A stretch of 64,000 nt of DNA from COE1 sp949066965 (lineage in GTDB: Bacteria > Bacillota > Clostridia > Lachnospirales > Lachnospiraceae): positions 124,001 through 188,000 of the forward strand of contig CARTDA010000001.1 in assembly GCA_949066965.1 (NCBI GenBank), given 5' to 3'. Numbering within the stretch: the first letter of the stretch is position 1; each line of letters opens with the position of its first letter. The notes beneath the pieces were generated by a model. That model made no database searches, had not been told where the DNA came from, and saw only the letters and a list, made by a program, of their open reading frames with translations. This document shows positions 34,201-41,740 of the stretch, piece after piece. The translations under genes and the position numbers were made by a program.

Positions 34201-35804
34201 CGGGCGTCGGTCTGATTTCACCACCACCCCATCATGACATTTACTCGATAGAGGATCTCGCACAGCTGATTTATGACCTGAAAAATTCCAACAAGGACGC
34301 AAGAATCAGTGTCAAGCTCGTGTCAGAGGCAGGTGTCGGCACGGTCGCCGCAGGCGTTGCAAAGGCTGGTGCACAGGTCGTGCTGATTTCCGGATATGAC
34401 GGAGGAACGGGCGCGGCGCCGAAAAGCTCCATCCACAATGCAGGGCTTCCGTGGGAGCTCGGACTTGCCGAGACGCACCAGACACTGATTCAGAACGGAC
34501 TTAGGAATAAGGTGCGCATTGAGACGGACGGCAAGCTGATGACCGGGCGTGATGTTGCCATCGCGGCAATCCTTGGCGCGGAGGAATTCGGTTTTGCGAC
34601 TGCCCCGCTTGTGACCATGGGATGCGTCATGATGCGCGTGTGCAACCTTGACACCTGTCCGGTGGGTGTTGCGACACAGAATCCGGAGCTTCGGAAACGG
34701 TTTAAGGGAAAACCGGAATACGTCATGAATTTTATGAAGTTTATCGCCGAGGAACTCAGGGAATATATGGCTGCACTGGGCGTAAGGACGGTTGATGAAC
34801 TCGTGGGACGCACCGATTTGCTCAGAATGCGCGAAAAGCTCCCCGAGGGAACCGTGAAGCTGGACTTAAGCCTTATCCTGAACAACCCCTACCAGAACGA
34901 AAAGGCAGTGTTTGACCCGAAGCATGTATATGATTTTGAGCTGGAGAAGACGCTTGACGAGAAGGTGTTGCTAAAGCAGCTTGGCAGCGCGCTTGCGGCA
35001 GGGGAAAAGAAGCGCATCGAAGTTGGCGTGACCAATACGGACCGTTCGTTCGGAACGATATTTGGCTCGGAGATTACGAAACAGTATCATGACACGCTTG
35101 CGGATGACACATTCCGCGTACTGTGCAAGGGCGCAGGCGGGCAGAGCTTCGGCGCGTTTATCCCGAATGGGCTGACGCTAGAACTTGCCGGTGATTCCAA
35201 CGATTATTTTGGAAAAGGCCTGTCAGGCGGCAAGCTGATTGTCTATCCGCCAAAGGGCAGTCGCTTCAAGCAGGATGAAAATATCATTGTCGGCAATGTG
35301 GCGCTGTACGGCGCGACAAGCGGTAAGGCGTTTATCAACGGCGTGGCAGGCGAGCGGTTCTGTGTCCGGAATTCCGGCGCCGCCGCAGTTGTCGAGGGTG
35401 TCGGCGACCACGGATGCGAGTATATGACAGGAGGACGCGTTGTCGTGCTCGGCGGCACGGGAAAGAATTTCGCGGCGGGCATGAGCGGCGGTATTGCGTA
35501 TGTCCTGGATGAGGAAAATGACCTGTACATGAGAGTCAACAAAGAGATGGTTTCCATGAGCGAGATTACCAACAAATATGATGTGATGGAATTAAAGGAC
35601 ATGATACAGGAGCACGTGGCGAACACAAACTCCGAAAAGGGCAAGGAAATTCTGGATAATTTTGGCGAGTACCTGCCTAAATTTAAGAAGATTATACCAT
35701 TTGATTATGAGAGAATGCTCAAGACCATCGTCCAGATGGAGGAGAAAGGGCTCAGTGCGGAGCAGGCGCAGATTGAAGCATTTTACGCCAACACGCATAA
35801 ATAG
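31263..35804 (+). CDS. gltB: Glutamate synthase large subunit
   Basis: A 1,513-residue amidotransferase and FMN/iron-sulfur subunit that converts glutamine plus 2-oxoglutarate to two glutamates in ammonia assimilation. Cys23 in HDNCGIGAV is expected to be the N-terminal nucleophile after removal of a short propeptide. The central FMN domain includes RTKKRTSVALIIESAEPREV; the synthase core has GGEDLDRMVPSADGLNRCSAIKQ and PGEGGHLPAGKVYPWV; the 3Fe-4S ligands are in CVMMRVCNLDTCPVG. The C-terminal beta-helix GxxGG repeats (GGKLIVYPP, MTGGRVVVLGG) are complete. Start at ATG 31263: GGAG lies eight bases before it, and an upstream GTG lacks such a site. gltD follows after 27 bases. Confidence 0.97.
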   Translation: MFDVKRNVPEAPLHRAEFEHDNCGIGAVVNIKGVKTRETVENALKIVENLEHRAGKDAEGKTGDGVGILVQICHDFFAKVTEPLGIALGGEREYGVGMFFFPQDELKRNQAKKMFEIIVEKEGLVFLGWREVPCVPSVLGHKAVECMPCIMQAFVKKPSNVEKGLAFDRKLYIVRRVFEQSSDNTYVVSLSSRTIVYKGMFLVTQLRTFFRDLQSSDYVSAIAIVHSRFSTNTNPSWERAHPNRFIVHNGEINTIRGNVDKMLAREENMESAFLSHEFHKVLPVVNAQGSDSAMLDNTLEFLVMSGMELPLAVMITIPEPWANNKTMSQSKKDFYQYYATMMEPWDGPASILFSDGDIMGAVLDRNGLRPSRYYITSDDQLILSSEVGVLPIDAAKIVKKDRLRPGKMLLVDTVKGEVIDDDTLKEKYAKSHPYGEWLDSNLVTLKELKIPNVRVPEFSNEERQRIQKAFGYTYEELKTSILPMAKNGAESIGAMGVDTPIPVLSKTHHQLSHYFKQQFAQVTNPPIDAIREEVVTSTTVYIGKDGNLLQDTEKNCNVLKVNNPILTTTDLLKIKNMKREGFKVEVIPIIYYKNTSLERAIDRLYVEADRAYREGVNIMILSDRGVDENHVAIPSLLAVSAMQKHLIRTKKRTSVALIIESAEPREVHDFATLIGYGACAVNPYLAQESIKELIDNGMLDKDYHAAVDDYNDAILHGIVKIASKMGISTIQSYQGSQIFEAIGIDADVVNKYFTNTVCRVGGITLQDIADGFDNLHSRAFDPLGLATDLTLDSPGQHKARSGAEEHLYNPATIHMLQQSTQRGDYAMFKQYTEMIDDENSVRNIRGLMEFNYPKKGVSIDEVESVDSIVTRFKTGAMSYGSISKEAHETLAIAMNMLHGKSNSGEGGEDLDRMVPSADGLNRCSAIKQVASGRFGVTSKYLVSAQEIQIKMAQGAKPGEGGHLPAGKVYPWVAKTRHSTPGVGLISPPPHHDIYSIEDLAQLIYDLKNSNKDARISVKLVSEAGVGTVAAGVAKAGAQVVLISGYDGGTGAAPKSSIHNAGLPWELGLAETHQTLIQNGLRNKVRIETDGKLMTGRDVAIAAILGAEEFGFATAPLVTMGCVMMRVCNLDTCPVGVATQNPELRKRFKGKPEYVMNFMKFIAEELREYMAALGVRTVDELVGRTDLLRMREKLPEGTVKLDLSLILNNPYQNEKAVFDPKHVYDFELEKTLDEKVLLKQLGSALAAGEKKRIEVGVTNTDRSFGTIFGSEITKQYHDTLADDTFRVLCKGAGGQSFGAFIPNGLTLELAGDSNDYFGKGLSGGKLIVYPPKGSRFKQDENIIVGNVALYGATSGKAFINGVAGERFCVRNSGAAAVVEGVGDHGCEYMTGGRVVVLGGTGKNFAAGMSGGIAYVLDEENDLYMRVNKEMVSMSEITNKYDVMELKDMIQEHVANTNSEKGKEILDNFGEYLPKFKKIIPFDYERMLKTIVQMEEKGLSAEQAQIEAFYANTHK

Positions 35805-35831
35805 TGAGAGAAAGGAACGAGGTTATAGAAG

Positions 35832-37325
35832 ATGGGAAAGCCAACAGGATTTTTGGATTATGACAGAAAAACTTCCGCGGCAGAAGCGCCAAAGGAGAGA
35901 ATCAAACATTTTAATGAGTTCCATGAGCATCTCCCCATGGAAGAACAGCAGAAGCAGGGGGCGCGGTGCATGGAGTGCGGCGTGCCGTTCTGCCAGGCGG
36001 GTGTGACGATTGCGGGCATGACATCGGGCTGCCCGCTGCACAATCTGGTGCCGGAGTGGAATGACCTGGTCTATGCAGGAAACTGGGAGCGCGCGTACAA
36101 CCGGCTGAAAAAGACGAACAATTTTCCGGAATTTACGGCAAGGGTATGTCCCGCACTCTGTGAGAATGCCTGCACCTGCGGGCTGAACGGCGATGCCGTG
36201 GCGACGAAGGAAAACGAGTACGCGATTATTGAGAATGCCTACAGGACAGGGCTTGCTGCTGCAAAACCGCCCAAGGTGCGCACAAACAAGACTGTGGCGG
36301 TTGTCGGAAGCGGGCCTGCCGGCCTTGCCGTGGCAGACCAGCTCAACAAAAGGGGGCACAATGTCACGGTATTTGAGCGCAGCGACAGGCTCGGCGGGCT
36401 TCTGATGTACGGGATTCCCAACATGAAGCTGGAAAAACACATTATTGACCGCAAAATCAAGGTGATGGAGGAGGAGGGCGTCCGGTTTGTCACAAACACC
36501 GACATCGGGAAGGATGCCAAGTCCAAAAAACTGGTCGAGGGATTTGACCGGGTTGTGTTTGCCTGCGGCGCTTCCAATCCGAGGGACATCAATGCACCCG
36601 GTAGGGATGCCAAGGGAATTTACTTTGCGGTGGACTTCCTAAAGGGCGTGACAAAGAGTCTGCTCGACTCGGAGCTGGCGGACAATGCGTATGTATCCAC
36701 AAAAGGAAAACATGTGGTGATTATCGGCGGCGGCGATACCGGAAATGACTGTGTGGGAACATCCATCAGGCTTGGCGCGAAATCAGTCACGCAGATAGAG
36801 ATGATGCCCAAGGCGCCCGACACAAGGGCGGACAATAACCCATGGCCGGAGTGGCCAAAGGTCTGTAAGACAGATTACGGTCAGGAGGAGGCAATCGCGG
36901 TTTTCGGGCATGACCCGCGCATTTACGAGTCAACGGTCAAGGAGTTTCTTAAGGACAAAAACGGAAATCTCTGCGGTGTCAGGATTGTGAAGCTCACATG
37001 GGAAAAGGATCAGGAAAGCGGCAGGATGGTCATGAAGGAAGTCGCGGGCAGCGAGCAGACCCTAGAGGCACAGCTTGTCCTGATTGCAGCCGGTTTTCTT
37101 GGCAGTCAGAAGTATGTCACGGATGCCTTTAAGCTTGCGCTGGATGCGCGCACCAATGTAAAGACAGCGCCGGGCAGCTTTAAGACAAGCGCCGACAACA
37201 TCTTTGTCGCGGGAGACATGCACACCGGGCAGTCCCTTGTCGTCAAGGCAATCCGCCAGGGGCGCGAGTGCGCGCGCGAAGTCGACGAAAGCCTGATGGG
37301 ATATTCCAACATGTACGTGCAGTAA
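35832..37325 (+). CDS. gltD: Glutamate synthase small subunit
   Basis: A 497-residue flavoprotein that passes electrons from NAD(P)H to GltB. The N-terminal cysteine-rich region (RCMECGVPFCQAG, GCPLHNLVPEWNDL, CPALCENACTCGL) carries the iron-sulfur ligands. The FAD-binding VAVVGSGPAGLAVADQL and the NAD(P)-binding VVIIGGGDTGNDCVGTS follow, and DNIFVAGDMHTGQSLVVKAI is the C-terminal FAD contact. It lies 27 bases after gltB with its own GAACGAGG site, so both are made from one transcript. The operon ends near the terminator at 37376. Confidence 0.97.
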   Translation: MGKPTGFLDYDRKTSAAEAPKERIKHFNEFHEHLPMEEQQKQGARCMECGVPFCQAGVTIAGMTSGCPLHNLVPEWNDLVYAGNWERAYNRLKKTNNFPEFTARVCPALCENACTCGLNGDAVATKENEYAIIENAYRTGLAAAKPPKVRTNKTVAVVGSGPAGLAVADQLNKRGHNVTVFERSDRLGGLLMYGIPNMKLEKHIIDRKIKVMEEEGVRFVTNTDIGKDAKSKKLVEGFDRVVFACGASNPRDINAPGRDAKGIYFAVDFLKGVTKSLLDSELADNAYVSTKGKHVVIIGGGDTGNDCVGTSIRLGAKSVTQIEMMPKAPDTRADNNPWPEWPKVCKTDYGQEEAIAVFGHDPRIYESTVKEFLKDKNGNLCGVRIVKLTWEKDQESGRMVMKEVAGSEQTLEAQLVLIAAGFLGSQKYVTDAFKLALDARTNVKTAPGSFKTSADNIFVAGDMHTGQSLVVKAIRQGRECAREVDESLMGYSNMYVQ

Positions 37326-37328
37326 CGC

Positions 37329-37357
37329 TTTACATGCACTGGTTCGTTTGTTATAAT
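37329..37357 (+). promoter_or_regulatory. Sigma-A promoter before feoAB
   Basis: TTTACA (37329-37334), 17-base spacer, TATAAT (37352-37357). It starts right after the gltD stop and points into the terminator at 37376, giving a short leader before feoAB. Confidence 0.72.
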
Positions 37358-37375
37358 AAAGGCAGCAGGAGGAGT

Positions 37376-37409
37376 TGAAAGGGTGTGGGTTTGCACCCTT
37401 TCAATTTTT
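37376..37409 (+). terminator. Terminator of gltBD / leader terminator of feoAB
   Basis: TGAAAGGGTG (37376-37385) pairs with CACCCTTTCA (37394-37403), followed by ATTTTTG. It can end gltBD transcripts; because the promoter at 37329 precedes it, it may also act as attenuator for feoAB. Confidence 0.8.
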
Positions 37410-37419
37410 GCGGTGATAA

Positions 37420-37472
37420 GGAATTGCAGGAAAATAAGTGATGCAGATTGCGCAGTATTTTTCTACAGTTCC
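37420..37472. mobile_element. Short MITE relative (family C, 53 bp) before feoAB
   Basis: Begins GGAATTGCAGGAAAATA and ends TATTTTTCTACAGTTCC, near-complements of one another and of the ends of the MITE at 19021. TAA flanks it on both sides (37417-37419, 37473-37475). The centre is almost entirely missing. Confidence 0.65.
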
Positions 37473-37505
37473 TAAGTACGATTCTGGAACAAAGGAGATG
37501 ACATC

Positions 37506-39863
37506 ATGACACTGAGGGAATTGCCGATAGGAAAGGAAGCGACGGTCACTTCGGTAGGTGGTGAGGGTGCGCTGAGGCAGCATTTTCTGGATATGGGTGT
37601 GATACCGGGGGCGGAGGTTGCCATGGTAAAGTATGCGCCCATGGGCGACCCGGTGGAGCTTCGGATACATGGCTACGAGCTGACGCTGCGTCTTGCAGAT
37701 GCAGGACAGATAGAAATCGAGGACGTGCGCGACGCAAATCCGGTGGGTAAAGCTGGTTTGCAGCCCAACGCGAAACACAAAACCCACCATCCGGGGCTGG
37801 GCGAGGGCGGAAAGTACCATGTAAAGGCGGACGAGAATCCGCTTCCGGAGAGCGAGATGCTGACATTTGCGCTGGCGGGCAATCAGAACTGTGGCAAGAC
37901 AACGCTGTTTAATCAACTGACAGGCTCCAACCAGCATGTAGGAAACTTTCCGGGCGTGACCGTTGACAGAAAGGACGGAAGCATCCGGGGAAAGGCAAAT
38001 ACGCTGGTGACGGATTTGCCGGGGATTTATTCCCTCTCCCCCTACACAAACGAGGAGATTGTCACAAGGCAGTTTATTATGAACGAGCATCCGAAAGGCA
38101 TCATCAACATCGTTGACGCGACAAACATAGAGCGGAACCTGTACCTTACGATGCAGCTTCTGGAGCTGGACATTCCGATGGTGCTTGCGCTCAACATGAT
38201 GGATGAGGTCAGGGAAAATGGCGGTTCCGTCAGGGTAAACGAGCTTGAGGAGCTGCTGGGAATTCCTGTCGTGCCGATATCGGCGGCAAAGAATGAAGGA
38301 ATCGGCGAGCTGATTGACCATGCGCTGCATGTCGCAAAGTATCAGGAAAAACCCGGACGGCAGGACTTCTGTGACGCGGACGACCACGGCGGGGCAGTCC
38401 ACCGCTGCCTTCACGGCATCATGCACCTGATTGACGATCATGCGGCAAAGGCAGGCATTCCGGTTCGGTTTGCTGCCGCCAAGCTTGCCGAGGGGGACAG
38501 CCGCGTACTGGAACGGCTGAACCTGGACACCAACGAGCAGGAGACCCTGGAGCACATTATCTGCCAGATGGAAAAGGAACGCGGACTGGACAGGGCGGCA
38601 GCGATTGCCGACATGCGATTTTCCTTTATCCGGAAAATATGCAGGGAGACGGTGGTCAAGCCGCGGGAAAGCAGGGAGCATGCAAGGAGTACAGCCATAG
38701 ACAGGGTTCTTACCGGAAAATACACTGCCATTCCGGCGTTTGTCGTCATTATGGCGGCAGTGTTCTGGCTGACGTTCAACGTAATCGGCGCATGGCTTTC
38801 CGGGCTTCTGGAGACAGCGATAGGCTGCCTGACGGATGCCGCTTCGGCAGCCATGGAGTCAGTCAGGGTCAACGAGGTGCTGCAATCACTTATCATAGAC
38901 GGAATTTTTAACGGTGTGGGAAGCGTGCTAAGCTTCCTGCCGACTATCGTGACGCTGTTTTTCTTCCTTTCCATGCTTGAGGACAGCGGGTACATGGCGA
39001 GAGTGGCGTTTGTCATGGATAAGCTTTTAAGGAAAATCGGACTGTCGGGAAGAAGCATCGTGCCCATGCTGATTGGCTTTGGCTGTACGGTTCCCGGCGT
39101 CATGGCAAGCAGGACACTACCGTCCGAACGGGACAGGAAGCTGACCATTCTGTTGACGCCCTTTATGAGCTGTTCGGCGAAACTGCCAATCTATGCGTTT
39201 TTTACGTCTGTGTTTTTCCCGCAAAAAGGCGCAGTTGTCATGGTGGGGCTCTATTTTACCGGCATATTTGTGGGCATCATTACCGCGGTGATCATGCGCC
39301 GTCTCCGCTTCAGGGGAGAGGCAGTGCCGTTTGTCATGGAGCTGCCCAACTACCGTATGCCGGGGGCAAAAAATGTCGCGCAGCTTTTGTGGGAAAAGGC
39401 AAAGGATTTTCTCCAGAGGGCATTCACGGTTATCTTTATCGCGACAATCGTGATATGGTTTTTACAGACATTTGACATCCGGCTGAATGTGGTGACGGAC
39501 TCAAAGGACAGTATCCTGGCAATGGCTGCGGGCGTGATTGCGCCGCTTTTTTGGCCGCTGGGCTTTGGCGACTGGCGTATCTCGACAGCGCTCATGACAG
39601 GATTTATGGCAAAGGAAAGTGTTGTGTCCACGCTGTCTGTTTTGTTTGGGAACACGGCGAACCTTCTTGCGGCGATAACACCGCTGACAGCAGGGAGCCT
39701 GCTTATTTTCTGCCTGCTCTACACGCCGTGTGTAGCGGCGATAGCTTCCGTAAAAAGGGAGCTTGGAGCAAGGTCTGCGGCAATTATGGCAGTCGGACAG
39801 TGCGCGATAGCGTGGGTCTGTGCATTTGTGTTCCGCCTGATAGGAATGGCGGCCGGGATGTAA
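37506..39863 (+). CDS. feoB: Ferrous iron transport protein, FeoA-FeoB fusion
   Basis: A 785-residue inner-membrane ferrous iron transporter with FeoA fused to its front. Residues 1-75 are a FeoA SH3-like domain (LRELPIGKEATVTSVGG, HFLDMGVIPGAEV). A linker leads to the G-protein domain: G1 GNQNCGKTTLFNQLTG (about 125-140), G2 VGNFPGVTVDRK, G3 DLPGIYSLSP and G4 ALNMMDE. The gate domains follow (SVLSFLPTIVTLFFFLSMLEDSGYMAR, PMLIGFGCTVPGVMASR, FMSCSAKLPIYAFF, FMAKESVVSTL) and match FeoB in order. ATG 37506 is preceded by AAAGGAG. A small gene follows after 33 bases and is probably co-transcribed. Confidence 0.96.
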   Translation: MTLRELPIGKEATVTSVGGEGALRQHFLDMGVIPGAEVAMVKYAPMGDPVELRIHGYELTLRLADAGQIEIEDVRDANPVGKAGLQPNAKHKTHHPGLGEGGKYHVKADENPLPESEMLTFALAGNQNCGKTTLFNQLTGSNQHVGNFPGVTVDRKDGSIRGKANTLVTDLPGIYSLSPYTNEEIVTRQFIMNEHPKGIINIVDATNIERNLYLTMQLLELDIPMVLALNMMDEVRENGGSVRVNELEELLGIPVVPISAAKNEGIGELIDHALHVAKYQEKPGRQDFCDADDHGGAVHRCLHGIMHLIDDHAAKAGIPVRFAAAKLAEGDSRVLERLNLDTNEQETLEHIICQMEKERGLDRAAAIADMRFSFIRKICRETVVKPRESREHARSTAIDRVLTGKYTAIPAFVVIMAAVFWLTFNVIGAWLSGLLETAIGCLTDAASAAMESVRVNEVLQSLIIDGIFNGVGSVLSFLPTIVTLFFFLSMLEDSGYMARVAFVMDKLLRKIGLSGRSIVPMLIGFGCTVPGVMASRTLPSERDRKLTILLTPFMSCSAKLPIYAFFTSVFFPQKGAVVMVGLYFTGIFVGIITAVIMRRLRFRGEAVPFVMELPNYRMPGAKNVAQLLWEKAKDFLQRAFTVIFIATIVIWFLQTFDIRLNVVTDSKDSILAMAAGVIAPLFWPLGFGDWRISTALMTGFMAKESVVSTLSVLFGNTANLLAAITPLTAGSLLIFCLLYTPCVAAIASVKRELGARSAAIMAVGQCAIAWVCAFVFRLIGMAAGM

Positions 39864-39896
39864 ATTTGCAAGCTTTGGTAAGAATGGGGGGTTTTT

Positions 39897-40118
39897 ATGG
39901 ATAATGATAACCGGATGATAGATGAAGTGCTAAGGCATCTGGACAGTGAACTGGAGCACGGTGCGGCGCGGATGAGCGTGATTTTTGACGACAAGGCGGA
40001 GGATGCCAAAACCGTGTCGCACAAGTGCTGCAACAGCTATGGGCGTCCTGCCACAGAGACAGTGGGACTGCTTGACATGTACACGGATATCAGTGCGGGC
40101 GCCTCGGACAGGGGTTAA
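39897..40118 (+). CDS. Small hypothetical protein downstream of feoB
   Basis: A 73-residue cytosolic protein with a His/Asp/Cys-containing centre (HKCCNSYG). It has no recognised family. It starts 33 bases after feoB behind GGGGGG and ends at a strong terminator, so it is probably the last gene of the feo operon. The paired Cys and nearby His could bind metal, but this is only inference. Its start region belongs to a repeated leader also found before the genes at 44938 and 60971. Confidence 0.6.
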   Translation: MDNDNRMIDEVLRHLDSELEHGAARMSVIFDDKAEDAKTVSHKCCNSYGRPATETVGLLDMYTDISAGASDRG

Positions 40119-40126
40119 AACATACA

Positions 40127-40168
40127 AAAAGGACTGTTACAAGGAAGATTTCGTGTAACAGTCCTTTT
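40127..40168. terminator. Bidirectional intrinsic terminator
   Basis: A 15-bp stem (AAAAGGACTGTTACA 40127-40141 with 40154-40168) with A and T tracts on its outer sides, between the feo operon and the convergent gene at 40182. Confidence 0.88.
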
Positions 40169-40181
40169 CAATTTCAGCGTT

Positions 40182-40889
40182 TTAATTATCCATATAGATA
40201 TACCGCAGGAACGCGATGGCATTGTCCATGCTGTTCGAGTTGATGATGAATCCCAGGATGGGTTCCTTGTCAACATAATAGTAATATTCATTCAGCTTTG
40301 GCGAATCCGAGACATAAATGCCCACAGGAAGCAGCTCCCTGGCTTCGCCCACCTCCGCATAATAAAGCCTGTCCTTAAATTTTGTGAGCAGGTCATCGGG
40401 AAGAACTGTCGTGATATCGTGCAGGCACTCGCTCCTGGCAAAGTAATCGGCAGTTTCAGTATCCCCGACGACGACATCAAGCTCGCTTGTCGAGATGACT
40501 GCCATTGTCTTTTCCAGCGTCATGTAAGTGTTGATGTCGTCGCTGTCAGGCGCATAGTTCATGGTTGCATCAATATATGTCTCGTGTTCGCTGGTGTCAA
40601 TCTGAAGGTATTCCACAAAACCGTCAATCAGTCCGGTGCTGGACGAGTCGCCGGTATCGTTGAAGAAATATGCGGCAAATGCCGTGTCCGAGGGGGCAGT
40701 CAGCATACTGTGTGCAATGTATGCGATAAAGATTACAATGGCAATGACCACAAGTGTTGTTTTAAGGTAGTATTCCTGAAAATAACTGAGCTTTTCCCTC
40801 AAAGGGGCGCCTTTTAGCTTGGCGTTCTGTTCCCGGATTTCGTCGTGCATCGAGTGGTTGTTGTCCCGGTTTTTGTTGTATATTTCCAT
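40182..40889 (-). CDS. Single-pass membrane protein of unknown function
   Basis: A 235-residue protein: a charged cytoplasmic N-terminus (to about residue 40), one transmembrane helix (TTLVVIAIVIFIAYIAHSML) and an outside domain of some 165 residues containing TYIDATMNYAPDSDDINTY and ILGFIINSN segments. No known domain could be named. It is transcribed alone, away from the gene at 41125. The layout resembles a lipoprotein-like surface or periplasmic-face protein without a lipobox. Confidence 0.6.
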   Translation of the reverse strand: MEIYNKNRDNNHSMHDEIREQNAKLKGAPLREKLSYFQEYYLKTTLVVIAIVIFIAYIAHSMLTAPSDTAFAAYFFNDTGDSSSTGLIDGFVEYLQIDTSEHETYIDATMNYAPDSDDINTYMTLEKTMAVISTSELDVVVGDTETADYFARSECLHDITTVLPDDLLTKFKDRLYYAEVGEARELLPVGIYVSDSPKLNEYYYYVDKEPILGFIINSNSMDNAIAFLRYIYMDN

Positions 40890-40925
40890 GGCATTTCCTC
40901 CGTCTGTCAGATTTGGGCAGCCTGT

Positions 40926-40960
40926 CTGGTAACAGTTCAGCCTTCGGTTTCCTGTTACCC
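40926..40960. repeat. Hairpin between divergent genes
   Basis: GGTAACAG (about 40931-40938) pairs with CTGTTACC (about 40953-40960), with a TTCAGCCTTCGG-containing loop. It lies upstream of both flanking genes and may be a further palindromic element rather than a terminator. Confidence 0.5.
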
Positions 40961-41124
40961 TGTCTGCTCTTTTGTACCATAAAAAATATGATATATGGAA
41001 AGACAGCCTTAGTCAATCAACATCGTATAAATTTTTTCTAAAGCTTGAATATTGCGTTGAATTGTTCTATTATATAAGGTATCATTTAAAATATACGGAA
41101 AAATATTAAGGAAGGGATTACAAC

Positions 41125-41625
41125 ATGAATGAAAGCTACAAGGAACTACTGGTAAAAAGGGAAAAGGGACTAAAGGAGGCCATGCTCCGGGTTGTGAGTA
41201 TCGTGTTTACGGTGCTGCTTGGTTTTATGACGCTTCTGACAGGGAATATTTATCTGTTTGTTGCGGTGATTGTCCTCGGTGTGCTTGACTATTTTGTTTT
41301 TCAGTGGACGGATATCGAGTACGAGTACCTGTATCTGGACAAGGAAATCTCAGTGGACAAGATTATGGCAAAGACCAGAAGAAAGAAAGTCACTACAATC
41401 GATGTGGGCAAGATTGAGATTATGGCTCCTGAAAAGTCACACCAGCTGGATTCTTATAGAAGACGCGAGACGAAAGTAATGGATTTGAGCGCAGGGCATG
41501 ACTTGCCGGAGCAGAAGCTTTACTGGGTATTTTATGAGGGAAATAAAAAGTTTCTGATGAATCTGACAGAGGATTTTGCAAAGACCATAAAAGGAATTGC
41601 ACCGAGAAAAGTTTATATGGATTAA
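41125..41625 (+). CDS. DUF6106-like membrane protein
   Basis: A 166-residue protein with two adjacent transmembrane helices near the N-terminus (VVSIVFTVLLGFMTLLTG and IYLFVAVIVLGVLDYFVF, about 25-62) and a cytosolic C-terminal domain rich in beta strands (DIEYEYLYLDKEISVDKIMAK, IEIMAPEKSHQLDSY). It looks like the small family DUF6106 found in Lachnospiraceae and relatives; function unknown. AAGGAAGGG precedes the ATG. It is followed by the guaB promoter. Confidence 0.65.
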   Translation: MNESYKELLVKREKGLKEAMLRVVSIVFTVLLGFMTLLTGNIYLFVAVIVLGVLDYFVFQWTDIEYEYLYLDKEISVDKIMAKTRRKKVTTIDVGKIEIMAPEKSHQLDSYRRRETKVMDLSAGHDLPEQKLYWVFYEGNKKFLMNLTEDFAKTIKGIAPRKVYMD

Positions 41626-41629
41626 GTGC

Positions 41630-41658
41630 TTGACAAGCAGTGTCTGCTTTAGTATAAT
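41630..41658 (+). promoter_or_regulatory. Consensus sigma-A promoter of guaB
   Basis: TTGACA (41630-41635), 17-base spacer, TATAAT (41653-41658): exact consensus with ideal spacing. The leader contains an imperfect hairpin (CTTCAT...ATGAAG, about 41687-41711); no purine riboswitch fold was recognised. Confidence 0.88.
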
Positions 41659-41740
41659 TTTAAAAATATTTTCACTTTTAACCGGCTTCATTTTGTGGAA
41701 ACAAGATGAAGTTTCATATTAAATTACAGGAGGAAGAAAG

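Noticed and set aside
37401..38681. 426-codon minus-strand frame across the feoAB start
   Set aside because: Opposite strand of the firmly identified FeoA-FeoB; no ribosome site or domain.
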